Below are positions 21,563 through 29,772 of a stretch of DNA of 64,000 nucleotides, piece after piece. This stretch comes from Hymenobacter sp. DG25A (GTDB lineage: Bacteria; Bacteroidota; Bacteroidia; Cytophagales; Hymenobacteraceae): assembly GCF_001280305.1 (NCBI RefSeq), contig NZ_CP012623.1, forward strand, positions 2,790,001 to 2,854,000. Direction: 5' to 3'. The number at the start of each line of letters is the position of its first letter. Positions within the stretch are counted from its first letter, which is position 1. Made by a program: the position numbers and the translations under genes. The notes under the pieces are model-generated. The model was not told where the DNA came from. It did not search any database and was given only the letters and a program-made list of their open reading frames with translations.

Positions 21563-23299
21563 ATGATTCACTATTACGTTTCGTTTGAGAACCCGCTCAC
21601 GTTCTACGCGCAGGTTCAGATAACCTTTGAAGTACCCGATACGGCCTCTGGCGCGCTGGAATTGCAATTACCCGCCTGGCGGCCGGGCCGCTACGAGCTG
21701 CAGAATTTCGCCCAGAAAATACAGCGGGTGGTGGTAGAAGATGCCACTTCCAGTGAGCTCCTCTCCTACCGCAAGCTTACCAAAGACCGGTGGGAAGTAA
21801 GCGGCGCGGCTGGTCGCACCGTGCGGGTACGCTACAATTTCTACGCCCACCAGATGGATGCCGGCGGCTCCTGGCTGGATGAAACCCAGCTCTACCTGAA
21901 CGGGGTGCAGTGCCTGATGTACGTAGAAGGGCGGCAGGAGGAAACCTGTCAGCTGACGCTGGGCCTGCCTACCGGCTGGCAAATTGCCTGCGGCCTCCCG
22001 CAAAGCGGCCCCAACACGCTCCAGGCCCGCAGCTTCGACCATTTAGTGGACTCTCCCCTGATTGCCAGCCCTACGCTGGTGCATCAAACCTACCAAGTGC
22101 AGGGTATTCCCTTCTACGTTTGGATTCAGGGTGAATGTACGCCGGACTGGTCCCGCATTCTGCAGGACTTTGCCGCTTTCACCGAAGAGCAGCTAACCCT
22201 ATTCGGGGGCTTTCCGGTGTCAGACTATCATTTCCTGAATGAGATTCTGCCTTATAAGCACTACCACGGCGTAGAGCACGGCAACTCCACCGTAATTACG
22301 CTGGGTCCTGCGGAGCTGCTGATGACGGAAGGGCTATACAAGGAGTTTTTGGGCGTGAGCTGCCACGAGCTGTTCCATACTTGGAATATCAAGAGCATTC
22401 GGCCCGCCGAGATGCAGCCGTACGACTACGCCCGCGAGAATTACTTCCGCACCTGCTACATAGCTGAGGGCATTACCACCTACTACGGTGAGTATCTGCT
22501 GGCCCGCAGCGGCGTCCGCACTGTGGAGCAGTATTTCCAGGAGCTGAACACGGTGCTGCGCAAGCATTACGACGATTACGGCCGCTACAACCTTTCCCTG
22601 GCCGATGCCAGCATGGACCTTTGGCTGGATGGCTACAAGCCCGGCGTACCCGACCGCAAAGTATCCGTGTACCACAAAGGGGCTTTGGTGGCCATGCTGC
22701 TCGACCTCACCATCCGGAACGTCTCCCAGCACCAGCGCAGCCTGGATGATGTGATGCGCCGCCTATGGCAGGAGTTTGGCCAGCCAGGCATTGGCTACAC
22801 TGAGCAGGACTACATGCGCGTGGTAACTGAAGTAGCCGGCCAGGATATGCAAGCCTATTTCTCCGACTACGTGTACGGCACCGCCGCGCTGGAAGAGCCG
22901 CTGGCGGAGGCCCTGGCTACCGTAGGCTGTATGCTGCTGATCGAAGAAAATCCATCAGCCTCCGAAGGCACTTTTGGCTTCCGGACGGTGGTGAAAAACG
23001 AGCGGACCGAGGTTACCGACATTTTACCCGGCTCACCGGCTGCGGCGGCGCTGACCGTAGACGATGAGATTGTGGCCGTGAATGGCCGCCGCGTAGCGAT
23101 GAACTTACAGTCCTTGCTTTCCGCCAACCAGGAAATGCAGTACCAAGTGTCCGTATTCCGGCAGAGCAAGCTGCTGACGGTTACGCTGCAGGCCCAGCCG
23201 GAGCAGCGCTACTGGCAGAAGCTTACGGTAGAGAAGCGGCCGGATGCCACCCCCACCCAGCAGGCCAGCTTCCGGCAGTGGCTGAAGCAGGATTTTTAA
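21563..23299 (+). CDS. M61 family metallopeptidase with C-terminal PDZ domain
   Basis: 578 residues, the usual length for the family of glycyl aminopeptidases. The N-terminal beta domain (LPAWRPGRYELQNFAQ) is typical. His268-Glu-Leu-Phe-His272 in SCHELFHTWNIKSIRP is the zinc HEXXH site, and the Glu in YIAEGITTYYGEY is the likely third ligand. A PDZ domain (about residues 470-550) contains ILPGSPAAAALTVDDEIVAV. There is no obvious signal peptide. Known members remove N-terminal Gly or Ala; the natural substrate here is unknown. It is transcribed away from rpmH. Confidence 0.9.
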   Translation: MIHYYVSFENPLTFYAQVQITFEVPDTASGALELQLPAWRPGRYELQNFAQKIQRVVVEDATSSELLSYRKLTKDRWEVSGAAGRTVRVRYNFYAHQMDAGGSWLDETQLYLNGVQCLMYVEGRQEETCQLTLGLPTGWQIACGLPQSGPNTLQARSFDHLVDSPLIASPTLVHQTYQVQGIPFYVWIQGECTPDWSRILQDFAAFTEEQLTLFGGFPVSDYHFLNEILPYKHYHGVEHGNSTVITLGPAELLMTEGLYKEFLGVSCHELFHTWNIKSIRPAEMQPYDYARENYFRTCYIAEGITTYYGEYLLARSGVRTVEQYFQELNTVLRKHYDDYGRYNLSLADASMDLWLDGYKPGVPDRKVSVYHKGALVAMLLDLTIRNVSQHQRSLDDVMRRLWQEFGQPGIGYTEQDYMRVVTEVAGQDMQAYFSDYVYGTAALEEPLAEALATVGCMLLIEENPSASEGTFGFRTVVKNERTEVTDILPGSPAAAALTVDDEIVAVNGRRVAMNLQSLLSANQEMQYQVSVFRQSKLLTVTLQAQPEQRYWQKLTVEKRPDATPTQQASFRQWLKQDF

Positions 23300-23317
23300 G
23301 CACTGGCTCTCGATCCT

Positions 23318-24121
23318 ATGATGCCATCTGTACGCATCCTTTCGTCGGGGCTGGCGCTGAGTATGCTGGCGGCGTGCTCCCTGCGGGTACAACCCCAGGA
23401 GCACGCCAAGCCCGAGCCCAGCGGCGCCTCTCTCAAGCGCGCGGAACCCCGCCCCATCTACCGCTGGGCCCACCTAGACACCCTCACGCTGGAAGGTGGC
23501 CGGGTGCTGAAGCTGTACCCCGCGCCTACGTCCGTCTACAACCGCCTGCCCGACCCTGCGTGGCTGGTGGCGGCCACGGCCGCGGAAGATGACGGCGAGC
23601 TGGATATATCCGTGGAAGAGCAGCGCCGCCTGCGCACGGCGGGCCCCACCGTCCGCCGGGTGGGCCGCAGCCTGCTGCTGCGTACCAGCAGTGGGGCCAC
23701 CGTGCGCCTCACGGATAATCCGGCCGAAGACTATGACACCAATATTGCTTTTGAGTACGTGGCTTCCCTTCCCAGCATTGGCCAATGGCTGGTGTCGGTG
23801 CATTTGTATGAAGGGGGATATTACATGCTCGTGAGTCAGCACACGGGCCGCCGTACCAAAGTCTGGAGCCCGCCGGTTATATCCCCGGACGGGCAGCATT
23901 TTGTGTGCGGCAACTCCGATGTGCTGGCCCGCTACGAGCCCAGCGGCCTGCAGGTATGGGAAGTGCAGGGCCAGAAGCTGCGGCTGCTCTGGCAGCGCCA
24001 AACGGAGTGGGGCCTCAGCCAGCCGCGCTGGCTCGATAACCGCACCATCCTGTTCGGGCAGGATTACTTCGACAATGGCGATGTGGATACCCGCGTGATG
24101 CGCCTGGCCGTGGTGCCGTAG
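23318..24121 (+). CDS. Predicted lipoprotein, unrecognised
   Basis: 267 residues with a lipobox (MLAACS after a hydrophobic stretch). The start is at the first of two adjacent ATGs. The mature part is beta-rich with Trp-containing segments (LPSIGQWLVSVHLYEG, KVWSPPVISPDGQHFVCGNS, LSQPRWLDNRTILFG), reminiscent of propeller blades; this is suggestive only. It is 18 bases after the M61 peptidase and probably co-transcribed, ending at the terminator at 24143. Confidence 0.6.
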   Translation: MMPSVRILSSGLALSMLAACSLRVQPQEHAKPEPSGASLKRAEPRPIYRWAHLDTLTLEGGRVLKLYPAPTSVYNRLPDPAWLVAATAAEDDGELDISVEEQRRLRTAGPTVRRVGRSLLLRTSSGATVRLTDNPAEDYDTNIAFEYVASLPSIGQWLVSVHLYEGGYYMLVSQHTGRRTKVWSPPVISPDGQHFVCGNSDVLARYEPSGLQVWEVQGQKLRLLWQRQTEWGLSQPRWLDNRTILFGQDYFDNGDVDTRVMRLAVVP

Positions 24122-24142
24122 CTTTTGCAGATTATCAAACAT

Positions 24143-24180
24143 AAAAAAGCCCCGTCAGGATTACTGACGGGGCTTTTTTT
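24143..24180. terminator. Bidirectional terminator between convergent genes
   Basis: AAAAAAGCCCCGTCAG pairs with CTGACGGGGCTTTTTT around a short GATTA loop, with T tracts on both strands. It serves the lipoprotein gene on the plus strand and the small disordered-protein gene on the minus strand. Confidence 0.85.
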
Positions 24181-24200
24181 GATAAGGCTATAAGCCGGTA

Positions 24201-24455
24201 TTAGTGGCGCGAGTCGCCACCTTTGCCCACTTTGCTGTTGCCGTCCACCGACATAGGCTTGTTGCCTTGCGGGTTGCTGCGGATATGGGCGTTTTTGCCG
24301 GGGTCTTTGCCTTGGGTATTACCATCGGTGGTATTACCGTGCGTAGACACGTTGCTCACGTTGGGGTTCTGAACCTGGGTGCTTTTCTTCTTGGTATTGG
24401 CAGCGGGGTTCACCGACGTTTTCTGGTTGGCGAGGTCCGATTCTTTCTTATTCAT
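24201..24455 (-). CDS. Small hydrophilic, probably disordered protein
   Basis: 84 residues, starting MNKKESDLANQKTSVNPAAN. It is rich in Asn, Lys, Gly, Ser and Thr, with almost no large hydrophobic residues, no cysteine, no signal and no membrane segment. This is the composition of an intrinsically disordered protein. It has its own space between two strong terminators (24143-24180 and 24531-24571), which supports a real gene. No family is recognised; a stress-related role is conjecture. Confidence 0.6.
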   Translation of the reverse strand: MNKKESDLANQKTSVNPAANTKKKSTQVQNPNVSNVSTHGNTTDGNTQGKDPGKNAHIRSNPQGNKPMSVDGNSKVGKGGDSRH

Positions 24456-24530
24456 GGCACTGACTGTTAAAGTGAATGACTATTCCTTCTACCGTACCAT
24501 TTGTAAAAGGTTGCCAAAAATCAGGGCATA

Positions 24531-24571
24531 AAAAAACCCTGACCGGTGCCTAAAAGGCCGGTCAGGGTTTT
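24531..24571 (-). terminator. Terminator after the PfkB kinase gene
   Basis: AAAACCCTGACCGG pairs with CCGGTCAGGGTTTT, with A/T tracts on the flanks. It lies 34 bases beyond the stop codon of the kinase gene. Confidence 0.82.
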
Positions 24572-24604
24572 CCGTTGGCTGATTCCTCAGCCCGGTAATT
24601 CTGG

Positions 24605-25531
24605 TTACACCGTAGCCACAGGCATCACGCTCACCAGATCGGCAAACTGCTGCTCGCGGGCTTCCACTTCCTTATCCGTGAGGTGCAGCAAACGCTCGGT
24701 GCCAAACTTCTCCACGCAGAACGAGGCCATGGCCGAGCCATGAATGACGGCGCGCTTCATGTTATCGAAGCTGATATCGTCGGTAGCGGCCAGGTAGCCG
24801 ATAAAGCCGCCCGCGAAGGTGTCGCCGGCGCCGGTAGGGTCAAATACTTCCTCCAGCGGCAGTGCTGGGGCAAAGAAAATCTTGCTCTTGTGGAAGAGCA
24901 GCGCGCCGTGCTCGCCTTTCTTGATGATGAGATACTTGGGACCCATGGCCATGATTTTGCGGGCCGCCTTCACCAAAGAATACTCACCGGAAAGCTGGCG
25001 GGCTTCTTCATCATTGATGCTGAGCACGTCTACCATTTCAATGGTGCTGATGAGCTCATCCAGAGCCACATCCATCCAGAAGTTCATGGTGTCCATCACA
25101 ATGAGCTTGGGGCGGTTCACGAGGCGCTGAATAACGAGGCGCTGCACCTGCGGGGCCAGGTTGCCCAGCATCAGGTATTTGCAGTCCTGGTAAGCATCCG
25201 GAATAATGGGGTCGAAATCGGCCAGCACGTTCAGCTCCGTCACCAGCGTCTCGCGCGAGTTCAGGTCATTAGCATACTTACCCGACCAGAAGAATGACTT
25301 CTCCCCTTCCTTGATTTGCAGACCTTCGGTATCTACTCCGTGCTTTTCCAGCAGGCTGATATCTGACTGCGGAAAGTCGTCGCCGACCACGGCTACCAGT
25401 TTCACAGGCTTCAGCGAGTAAGACGCCGACAGCGAGATATAGGTAGCAGCGCCGCCAATAATCTTGTCGGTTTTGCCGAAGGGGGTTTCCAGCGCATCAA
25501 ACGCCACGGAGCCGATAACAACCAGACTCAT
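24605..25531 (-). CDS. PfkB family carbohydrate/nucleoside kinase
   Basis: 308 residues from the ATG at 25531 (MSLVVIGSVAFDALETPFGK). The longer frame runs back through the tRNA-His terminator. The ribokinase-fold signature is complete: IGGAATYISLSASY (N-terminal substrate region) and DPTGAGDTFAGGFIGYLA (PfkB signature 2 with the catalytic Asp and anion hole). It phosphorylates a sugar, nucleoside or similar substrate with ATP in the cytosol. Which substrate is not decided by the sequence; Bacteroidota homologues are often labelled ribokinase or adenosine kinase-like. Confidence 0.88.
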   Translation of the reverse strand: MSLVVIGSVAFDALETPFGKTDKIIGGAATYISLSASYSLKPVKLVAVVGDDFPQSDISLLEKHGVDTEGLQIKEGEKSFFWSGKYANDLNSRETLVTELNVLADFDPIIPDAYQDCKYLMLGNLAPQVQRLVIQRLVNRPKLIVMDTMNFWMDVALDELISTIEMVDVLSINDEEARQLSGEYSLVKAARKIMAMGPKYLIIKKGEHGALLFHKSKIFFAPALPLEEVFDPTGAGDTFAGGFIGYLAATDDISFDNMKRAVIHGSAMASFCVEKFGTERLLHLTDKEVEAREQQFADLVSVMPVATV

Positions 25532-25596
25532 AAGAAGGAGGGATAAAGTGAGGCCTGCAAGAGTGCATTGCCGGGGCAACGCTCTAATCAACAAAA

Positions 25597-25626
25597 AAGT
25601 CCCCGGAAATTTCTCTCCGGGGACTT
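25597..25626 (-). terminator. Terminator after tRNA-His
   Basis: AAGTCCCCGGA and TCCGGGGACTT form a perfect stem, followed on the minus strand by TTTTTT. It starts 5 bases past the tRNA 3' end. Confidence 0.8.
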
Positions 25627-25630
25627 CCAT

Positions 25631-25708
<78 letters not shown>

Positions 25709-25726
25709 AGGTTGGTAATGGAGCGA

Positions 25727-25756
25727 CAAAAGTAACGCCTAAAGCAGAAATTACAA
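25727..25756 (-). promoter_or_regulatory. tRNA-His promoter
   Basis: Minus strand: TTG (25754-25756), 19-base spacer, TACTTTTG (25727-25734), matching TTG-N19-TAnnTTTG. It ends 19 bases before the tRNA 5' end. Confidence 0.7.
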
Positions 25757-25843
25757 GCGTTTCCGGTAGATTTTTTTCTGGTTTGCTGATTGCAAAAGCC
25801 TAGTAAGCTGACCCTCTGTGACTCTTTCCGCCGGTATTCCCCG

Positions 25844-25851
25844 TACCTTTG
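25844..25851 (+). promoter_or_regulatory. Candidate -7 element of the DEAD-box helicase gene
   Basis: TACCTTTG on the plus strand, 26 bases before the ATG at 25877. No TTG is seen at the expected 19-21 base distance, so this is weaker than the rrn, rpmH and tRNA-His promoters. Confidence 0.4.
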
Positions 25852-25876
25852 CAGATTCAAAAGCATTTTACTGATT

Positions 25877-27301
25877 ATGTCTGATTCGCCCCAGCCGGCA
25901 GCGTTTGCCGATTTCAAGCTCAACAAGCAATTGCTCACGGCCGTAGCCGAAGCGGGCTTTGAGCACCCTACGCCCGTGCAGGAGCAAACCATTCCGCTGC
26001 TGCTGGCGGGCCACGACGTGCTAGCCATTGCCCAGACCGGCACCGGCAAAACCGCCGCTTTCGGCCTGCCGCTGCTCATGAAGGTGAAATACGCGCAAGG
26101 CGTAAACCCAAGGGCCCTGATTCTGGCCCCTACCCGCGAGCTGGCCATGCAGCTGGAAAGCCACCTACGCAAGATGGCCGTGCACACCGACCTGCGCATT
26201 TTCGCCATTTACGGTGGACTAGGCCCCAAAACCCAGATTGAAACCATTGCCAAGGGCGTAGACATTCTGATTGCCACGCCCGGCCGCCTCATGGAGCTGT
26301 ACCTGAAAGGCAACCTGGTGCTGAAGGAGATTAAAACCCTGGTGCTGGATGAGGCCGACAAAATGATGGATATGGGCTTTATGCCCCAGATCCGCCGCAT
26401 TCTGGAGGTAATTCCAAGCAAGCGCCAGAATGTGCTGTTCTCTGCCACCATGCCGGATAAAGTATCGGTGCTCAGCGAGGAATTCCTGGAATTTCCGGTG
26501 CGGGTGGAAGTAACGCCGGCCGCCACCTCAGCCCAGAACGTGACCCAGTCCTTGTATGAGGTGCCCAACCTGCTTACCAAGATTAACCTGCTGGAATACC
26601 TGTTCCTGGATTGGGATGCCTTCCACCGGGTCATGATTTTCACCCGCACTAAGGAGCACGCCGAAAACGTGGCCAGCTTCCTGAAGCGCAAGTCCCACGG
26701 CGAGGTGCGCGCCATTCACGGCAACAAGGGTCAGAATGTGCGCATCAACGCCATGGAAGCCTTTAAAGCCGGGGAAATCCGCTTTTTGGTGGCTACCGAT
26801 GTAGCCGCCCGCGGCATCGACGTGCCCCAGGTAAGCCACGTCATTAACTTCGACGTGCCGTTGATATATGATGATTACGTGCACCGCATTGGTCGCACGG
26901 GCCGCGCCCAGCATACGGGTGCCGCCATCACCTTCGCCAACGAAGCCGAAATGCACCACATGGCCCGCATTGAGGAGCTCATCAACCAGAAAATTCCGCT
27001 GCTGCCGCTGCCGCCGGAGGTAAAGGTGATGGAAACCCAGTTCGACGAGCAGCAGGGCATGGACCGGGAGATTGATGAGCGCCGCCGCCGCGACGACCCA
27101 TCCTTCCTGGGTGCTTTCCATGAGCGCAAGGAATATGTAAAGCCCGGCGTAACCATTGACAAGCGCACCGGCAAAACCTATAAGGAAGGGCCTAACCGCA
27201 GCCAAAAGGGCAACAAAGCCAATCCTTCTAAAAAGACTGCCTCCAAGCCGGCCGTGAAAGCCGCCAAAGCCGCCATGGCCCGGGCCAAGCGTCGGAAGTA
27301 G
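25877..27301 (+). CDS. DEAD-box ATP-dependent RNA helicase
   Basis: 474 residues from the ATG at 25877 (MSDSPQPAAFADFKLNKQLL). An upstream in-frame ATG at 25790 lies before the promoter-like element. Motifs occur in order: Q motif (TPVQEQTIPLLLAG), Walker A AQTGTGKT (about 54-61), PTRELA, TPGRL, DEAD (about residue 158), SAT, VATDVAARGIDVP and HRIGRTGR. The last ~90 residues are basic and Lys-rich, as in cold-shock or ribosome-assembly helicases of the RhlE/DeaD type. The exact RNA target is unknown. Confidence 0.93.
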   Translation: MSDSPQPAAFADFKLNKQLLTAVAEAGFEHPTPVQEQTIPLLLAGHDVLAIAQTGTGKTAAFGLPLLMKVKYAQGVNPRALILAPTRELAMQLESHLRKMAVHTDLRIFAIYGGLGPKTQIETIAKGVDILIATPGRLMELYLKGNLVLKEIKTLVLDEADKMMDMGFMPQIRRILEVIPSKRQNVLFSATMPDKVSVLSEEFLEFPVRVEVTPAATSAQNVTQSLYEVPNLLTKINLLEYLFLDWDAFHRVMIFTRTKEHAENVASFLKRKSHGEVRAIHGNKGQNVRINAMEAFKAGEIRFLVATDVAARGIDVPQVSHVINFDVPLIYDDYVHRIGRTGRAQHTGAAITFANEAEMHHMARIEELINQKIPLLPLPPEVKVMETQFDEQQGMDREIDERRRRDDPSFLGAFHERKEYVKPGVTIDKRTGKTYKEGPNRSQKGNKANPSKKTASKPAVKAAKAAMARAKRRK

Positions 27302-27308
27302 ATTGCAG

Positions 27309-27358
27309 ACACACAAAAAAAGCCGCTCCGGATATCCGGAGCGGCTTTTTTTGTGTGT
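27309..27358. terminator. Bidirectional terminator, perfect palindrome
   Basis: A self-complementary 50-base segment centred on CCGGATATCCGG, flanked by AAAAAAAGCCGCT and its complement, with A/T tracts on both sides. It separates the convergent helicase gene and the small membrane-protein gene. Confidence 0.88.
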
Positions 27359-27365
27359 AAGATGC

Positions 27366-27818
27366 TTAATGCTGAAAGATGGCCAGGTGGCTGAACCTGA
27401 CCGCCAACGAGGTAAACAGAAAGCCCCAGAAAATGGCGCTCCACAGCATGTGTACCATAATTTTAAAGCGAGGCACGTGCAGCTGGGTGGCAATAACGGT
27501 ACCACCAATGGGGCTGAACAGAATAGGCGTGAGAAACGCAATGCCGCCCATGCCAAAGCGGGAATAGATCATGACGATGCGCCGGGAGCGTTTGGAAAAC
27601 AACGGCTTACGCTTCTTAATCCTTTTTTGGCGCTGGTGCAGGGCCCAGGCCTTGCCAATGCTCGATATCAGAATAACGCTGGACATCATACCGGCTACGG
27701 TAAGGCCTACGGTGGCCATGTACGGCACTCCGGCGGCAACTCCCGCTACCGGGCCGCCGAAGAATTTTACCATGCTAAGCAGGAAAACAGAAGCGTATTT
27801 GAGAACGTGAGGTACCAC
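27366..27818 (-). CDS. Small integral membrane protein, unrecognised
   Basis: 150 residues from a GTG at 27818, or 135 from the ATG at 27773 (MVKFFGGPVAGVAAGVPYMA). I keep the longer form because the extra residues continue the first hydrophobic helix. Three or four membrane segments are visible: ASVFLLSMVKFFGGPVAGVA, a Gly/Ser/Met-rich second helix (TVGLTVAGMMSSVILISS), and two C-terminal helices. A basic cytosolic loop (HQRQKRIKKRKPLFSKRSRR) lies between. The Gly-Pro-rich helices recall small exporter or DedA-like proteins, but this is not a firm assignment. Confidence 0.6.
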   Translation of the reverse strand: MVPHVLKYASVFLLSMVKFFGGPVAGVAAGVPYMATVGLTVAGMMSSVILISSIGKAWALHQRQKRIKKRKPLFSKRSRRIVMIYSRFGMGGIAFLTPILFSPIGGTVIATQLHVPRFKIMVHMLWSAIFWGFLFTSLAVRFSHLAIFQH

Positions 27819-27886
27819 GGATGTTTTCGGTGCGGAGAATGGAAATAGAAAGCTATTCTAGCGTCAACTAAAGATAACAGGTTGAG

Positions 27887-27909
27887 TCTGCCGGAATAGT
27901 TCCGGCAGA
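27887..27909. other. Short perfect hairpin downstream of upp
   Basis: TCTGCCGGAA, TAG loop, TTCCGGCAGA. It is 92 bases beyond the upp stop codon and has no clear T tract, so its role as a terminator is uncertain. Confidence 0.4.
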
Positions 27910-28000
27910 TCATCTGATTGTAAATGATGTATGAACAGATGACAGGGGCTGATGGAGCCGCTTAGGGTAGGCTTTCAACCAACGGCTTTCGGCAATTTCC

Positions 28001-28681
28001 CTACAGCTTGCTGCCGTAGGAAAGGTCGCCGGCATCACCCAGGCCGGGCACGATGTAGGCCTGCTCATTCAGCCCTTCATCAATAGCCGCTACCCACAGC
28101 GTAGCTTCCGGAATTTCCCGTGTTACGTAGGCTACGCCTTCGGGGCTGGCAATAACGGCGGCAATGTGCACCTGCCGGGGCGTACCAAAGCGCAGCATGG
28201 CCCGGTAGGTCTGTACCAGGGACCTACCGGAGGCCAGCATAGGGTCGGCCAGAATCAGAACCCGCTCATCCAGGCTGGGGGCCGTGAGGTAGTCTACCTG
28301 CACCTGCACCTGCGAGGTGCCCTCAATGCGGTACGCCGCGGCAAAGGCGGAGGGAGACTGATCAAAGTAATTCAGAAAGCCTTGGTGAAACGGCAGCCCG
28401 GCGCGCAGCACGGTGGCCAGCACCGGGAAATCGTGGAGGTGCATGCTGCTGGACTGGCCCAGGGGCGTGCGCACCGTTTTGGTGGTGTAGCTAAGCTGGG
28501 AGCTGATGCGGTAGGCCATGATTTCGCCCAGCCGCTGCAGGTTGCGGCGGAAGCGCAGGGAGTCGCGCTGCACATCTACATCACGAAGCTCCGCCAGAAA
28601 GTGGTTAGCTACCGAGGGCTCAGCACAGACTACATGTACACGATTCAGATCGGGGGCAGACGTAGGATTCAACGCATCCAT
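28001..28681 (-). CDS. upp: Uracil phosphoribosyltransferase
   Basis: 226 residues. It converts uracil and PRPP to UMP, the pyrimidine salvage step. FRRNLQRLGEIMAYRISSQL and the PRPP loop LILADPMLASGRSLVQ are diagnostic, and the C-terminal IVPGLGDAGDLSYG is the conserved uracil-binding end. The start codon lies inside the 3' end of the preceding acyltransferase-like gene (13-base overlap), which suggests translational coupling. pyrD (de novo UMP synthesis) is also in this window but not in the same operon. Confidence 0.93.
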   Translation of the reverse strand: MDALNPTSAPDLNRVHVVCAEPSVANHFLAELRDVDVQRDSLRFRRNLQRLGEIMAYRISSQLSYTTKTVRTPLGQSSSMHLHDFPVLATVLRAGLPFHQGFLNYFDQSPSAFAAAYRIEGTSQVQVQVDYLTAPSLDERVLILADPMLASGRSLVQTYRAMLRFGTPRQVHIAAVIASPEGVAYVTREIPEATLWVAAIDEGLNEQAYIVPGLGDAGDLSYGSKL

Positions 28682-29664
28682 GAGAGATACCAGGGGTTTC
28701 GGGTTTGGGAGAGGGCAGCGTACGGCACCGCTGCGGCACCGAAGTTGGCGAAAAATCGGGCAATAGACGGTATCATGCCACCTTCGAAATCGAGAGTGAG
28801 CCCCACCGTTCCGGCATGATGCTGGATTATATAGTTGAGCAGCAGCAGCGGTGCACCCGCCTGCCGGCCGGATTCAGCCGCCGCGGCAAACAGGTAAATA
28901 AGCCGCTGCGGATGGGTGACGAAGAAAGCCCCGGCCAATAGCTCGTTGGTTTGGGGCGCGCGCACTTCCAGTATTTGCCCCAGGCCGCGGGCCTGTATCT
29001 CTGTTAGCAGTCTGGCTAGCCGGGCATACTCCTGCGGTTTGAGGCCGGCCGCCTGTCCGGCAGCTTCTGCCCGGAAAAGGGCAATCAGCTCCGCGGCGGA
29101 TGCGGCTGGGGTTACCCTAAGCGGTAGAGCTTGCTCCTGGTTGCGGCGCAGGCGGCGCCGGTAGTCGGCCTCAAACCCGGCCAGCAGCGCCGGATAGTGC
29201 GGCGCCAGACTCAGCTGATAGGTGTAGCGTTCCTTCAAATGAAAGCCCGCCGGCGCGCTGGCCAGTTCCAGGCCGGTATGCAGTTGTTGGTAAAAACGGG
29301 CAAAACGGCCTTTGATCAGGGTAAGATAATCCAGCAGGTTGCGGTGCCGACTGCCCGCGGTAATAAGCAGCCCCAGCTGCTGGGTAAAGGGCGGCTGGTA
29401 GACTTCCCGGCCCCACGGCCGGCGCTTGATGGGCAGGGGCAACACCGACAGGTACGCTCCGCTGACTTCATCTACTTCCACCACCGCATCCCAGCGGCCG
29501 GTTGTAGCCGCCAGCCACCAGGAGTAGGCGTACGGCACCGGTTCCGTGGCGGCCGCCACGCAGGTATCCCAGGCAGGCAGGTCTAGTTGGGCATGAGGCA
29601 GATAGCGGAGCGACAAGGGATAAGGCGGTTTAGATAGCCCACAAGAGTACGCAATATGCCACAC
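28669..29664 (-). CDS. GNAT/FemAB-like acyltransferase fold protein
   Basis: 331 residues from a GTG at 29664. A TTG at 29616 would give MSLRYLPHAQLDLPAWDTCV, which looks more like the domain start, so the N-terminus is uncertain. Tandem acetyltransferase-like segments are suggested by ALLAGFEADYRRRLRRNQEQ and ELLAGAFFVTHPQRLIYLFA. The C-terminal LTLDFEGGMIPSIARFFANFGA, a Phe-x-x-Phe-Gly-like ending, is typical of FemAB-like proteins in Bacteroidota. Acceptor and donor are unknown. It overlaps upp by 13 bases. Confidence 0.6.
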   Translation of the reverse strand: MWHIAYSCGLSKPPYPLSLRYLPHAQLDLPAWDTCVAAATEPVPYAYSWWLAATTGRWDAVVEVDEVSGAYLSVLPLPIKRRPWGREVYQPPFTQQLGLLITAGSRHRNLLDYLTLIKGRFARFYQQLHTGLELASAPAGFHLKERYTYQLSLAPHYPALLAGFEADYRRRLRRNQEQALPLRVTPAASAAELIALFRAEAAGQAAGLKPQEYARLARLLTEIQARGLGQILEVRAPQTNELLAGAFFVTHPQRLIYLFAAAAESGRQAGAPLLLLNYIIQHHAGTVGLTLDFEGGMIPSIARFFANFGAAAVPYAALSQTRNPWYLSWMR

Positions 29665-29772
29665 CGCGGCCAGGCAAACGGGGTAATGCGGAGAAAAACC
29701 AACTCCTTGCGCGTAACTGCGTAGGTTTGCGCCACTGGCTGCCGCGTTGGCAGCGCGGTTGTCCGCCTCTGT

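Noticed and set aside
25790..25876. Upstream ATG extending the DEAD-box helicase by 29 residues
   Set aside because: The extension contains the likely promoter element TACCTTTG and has no family similarity.
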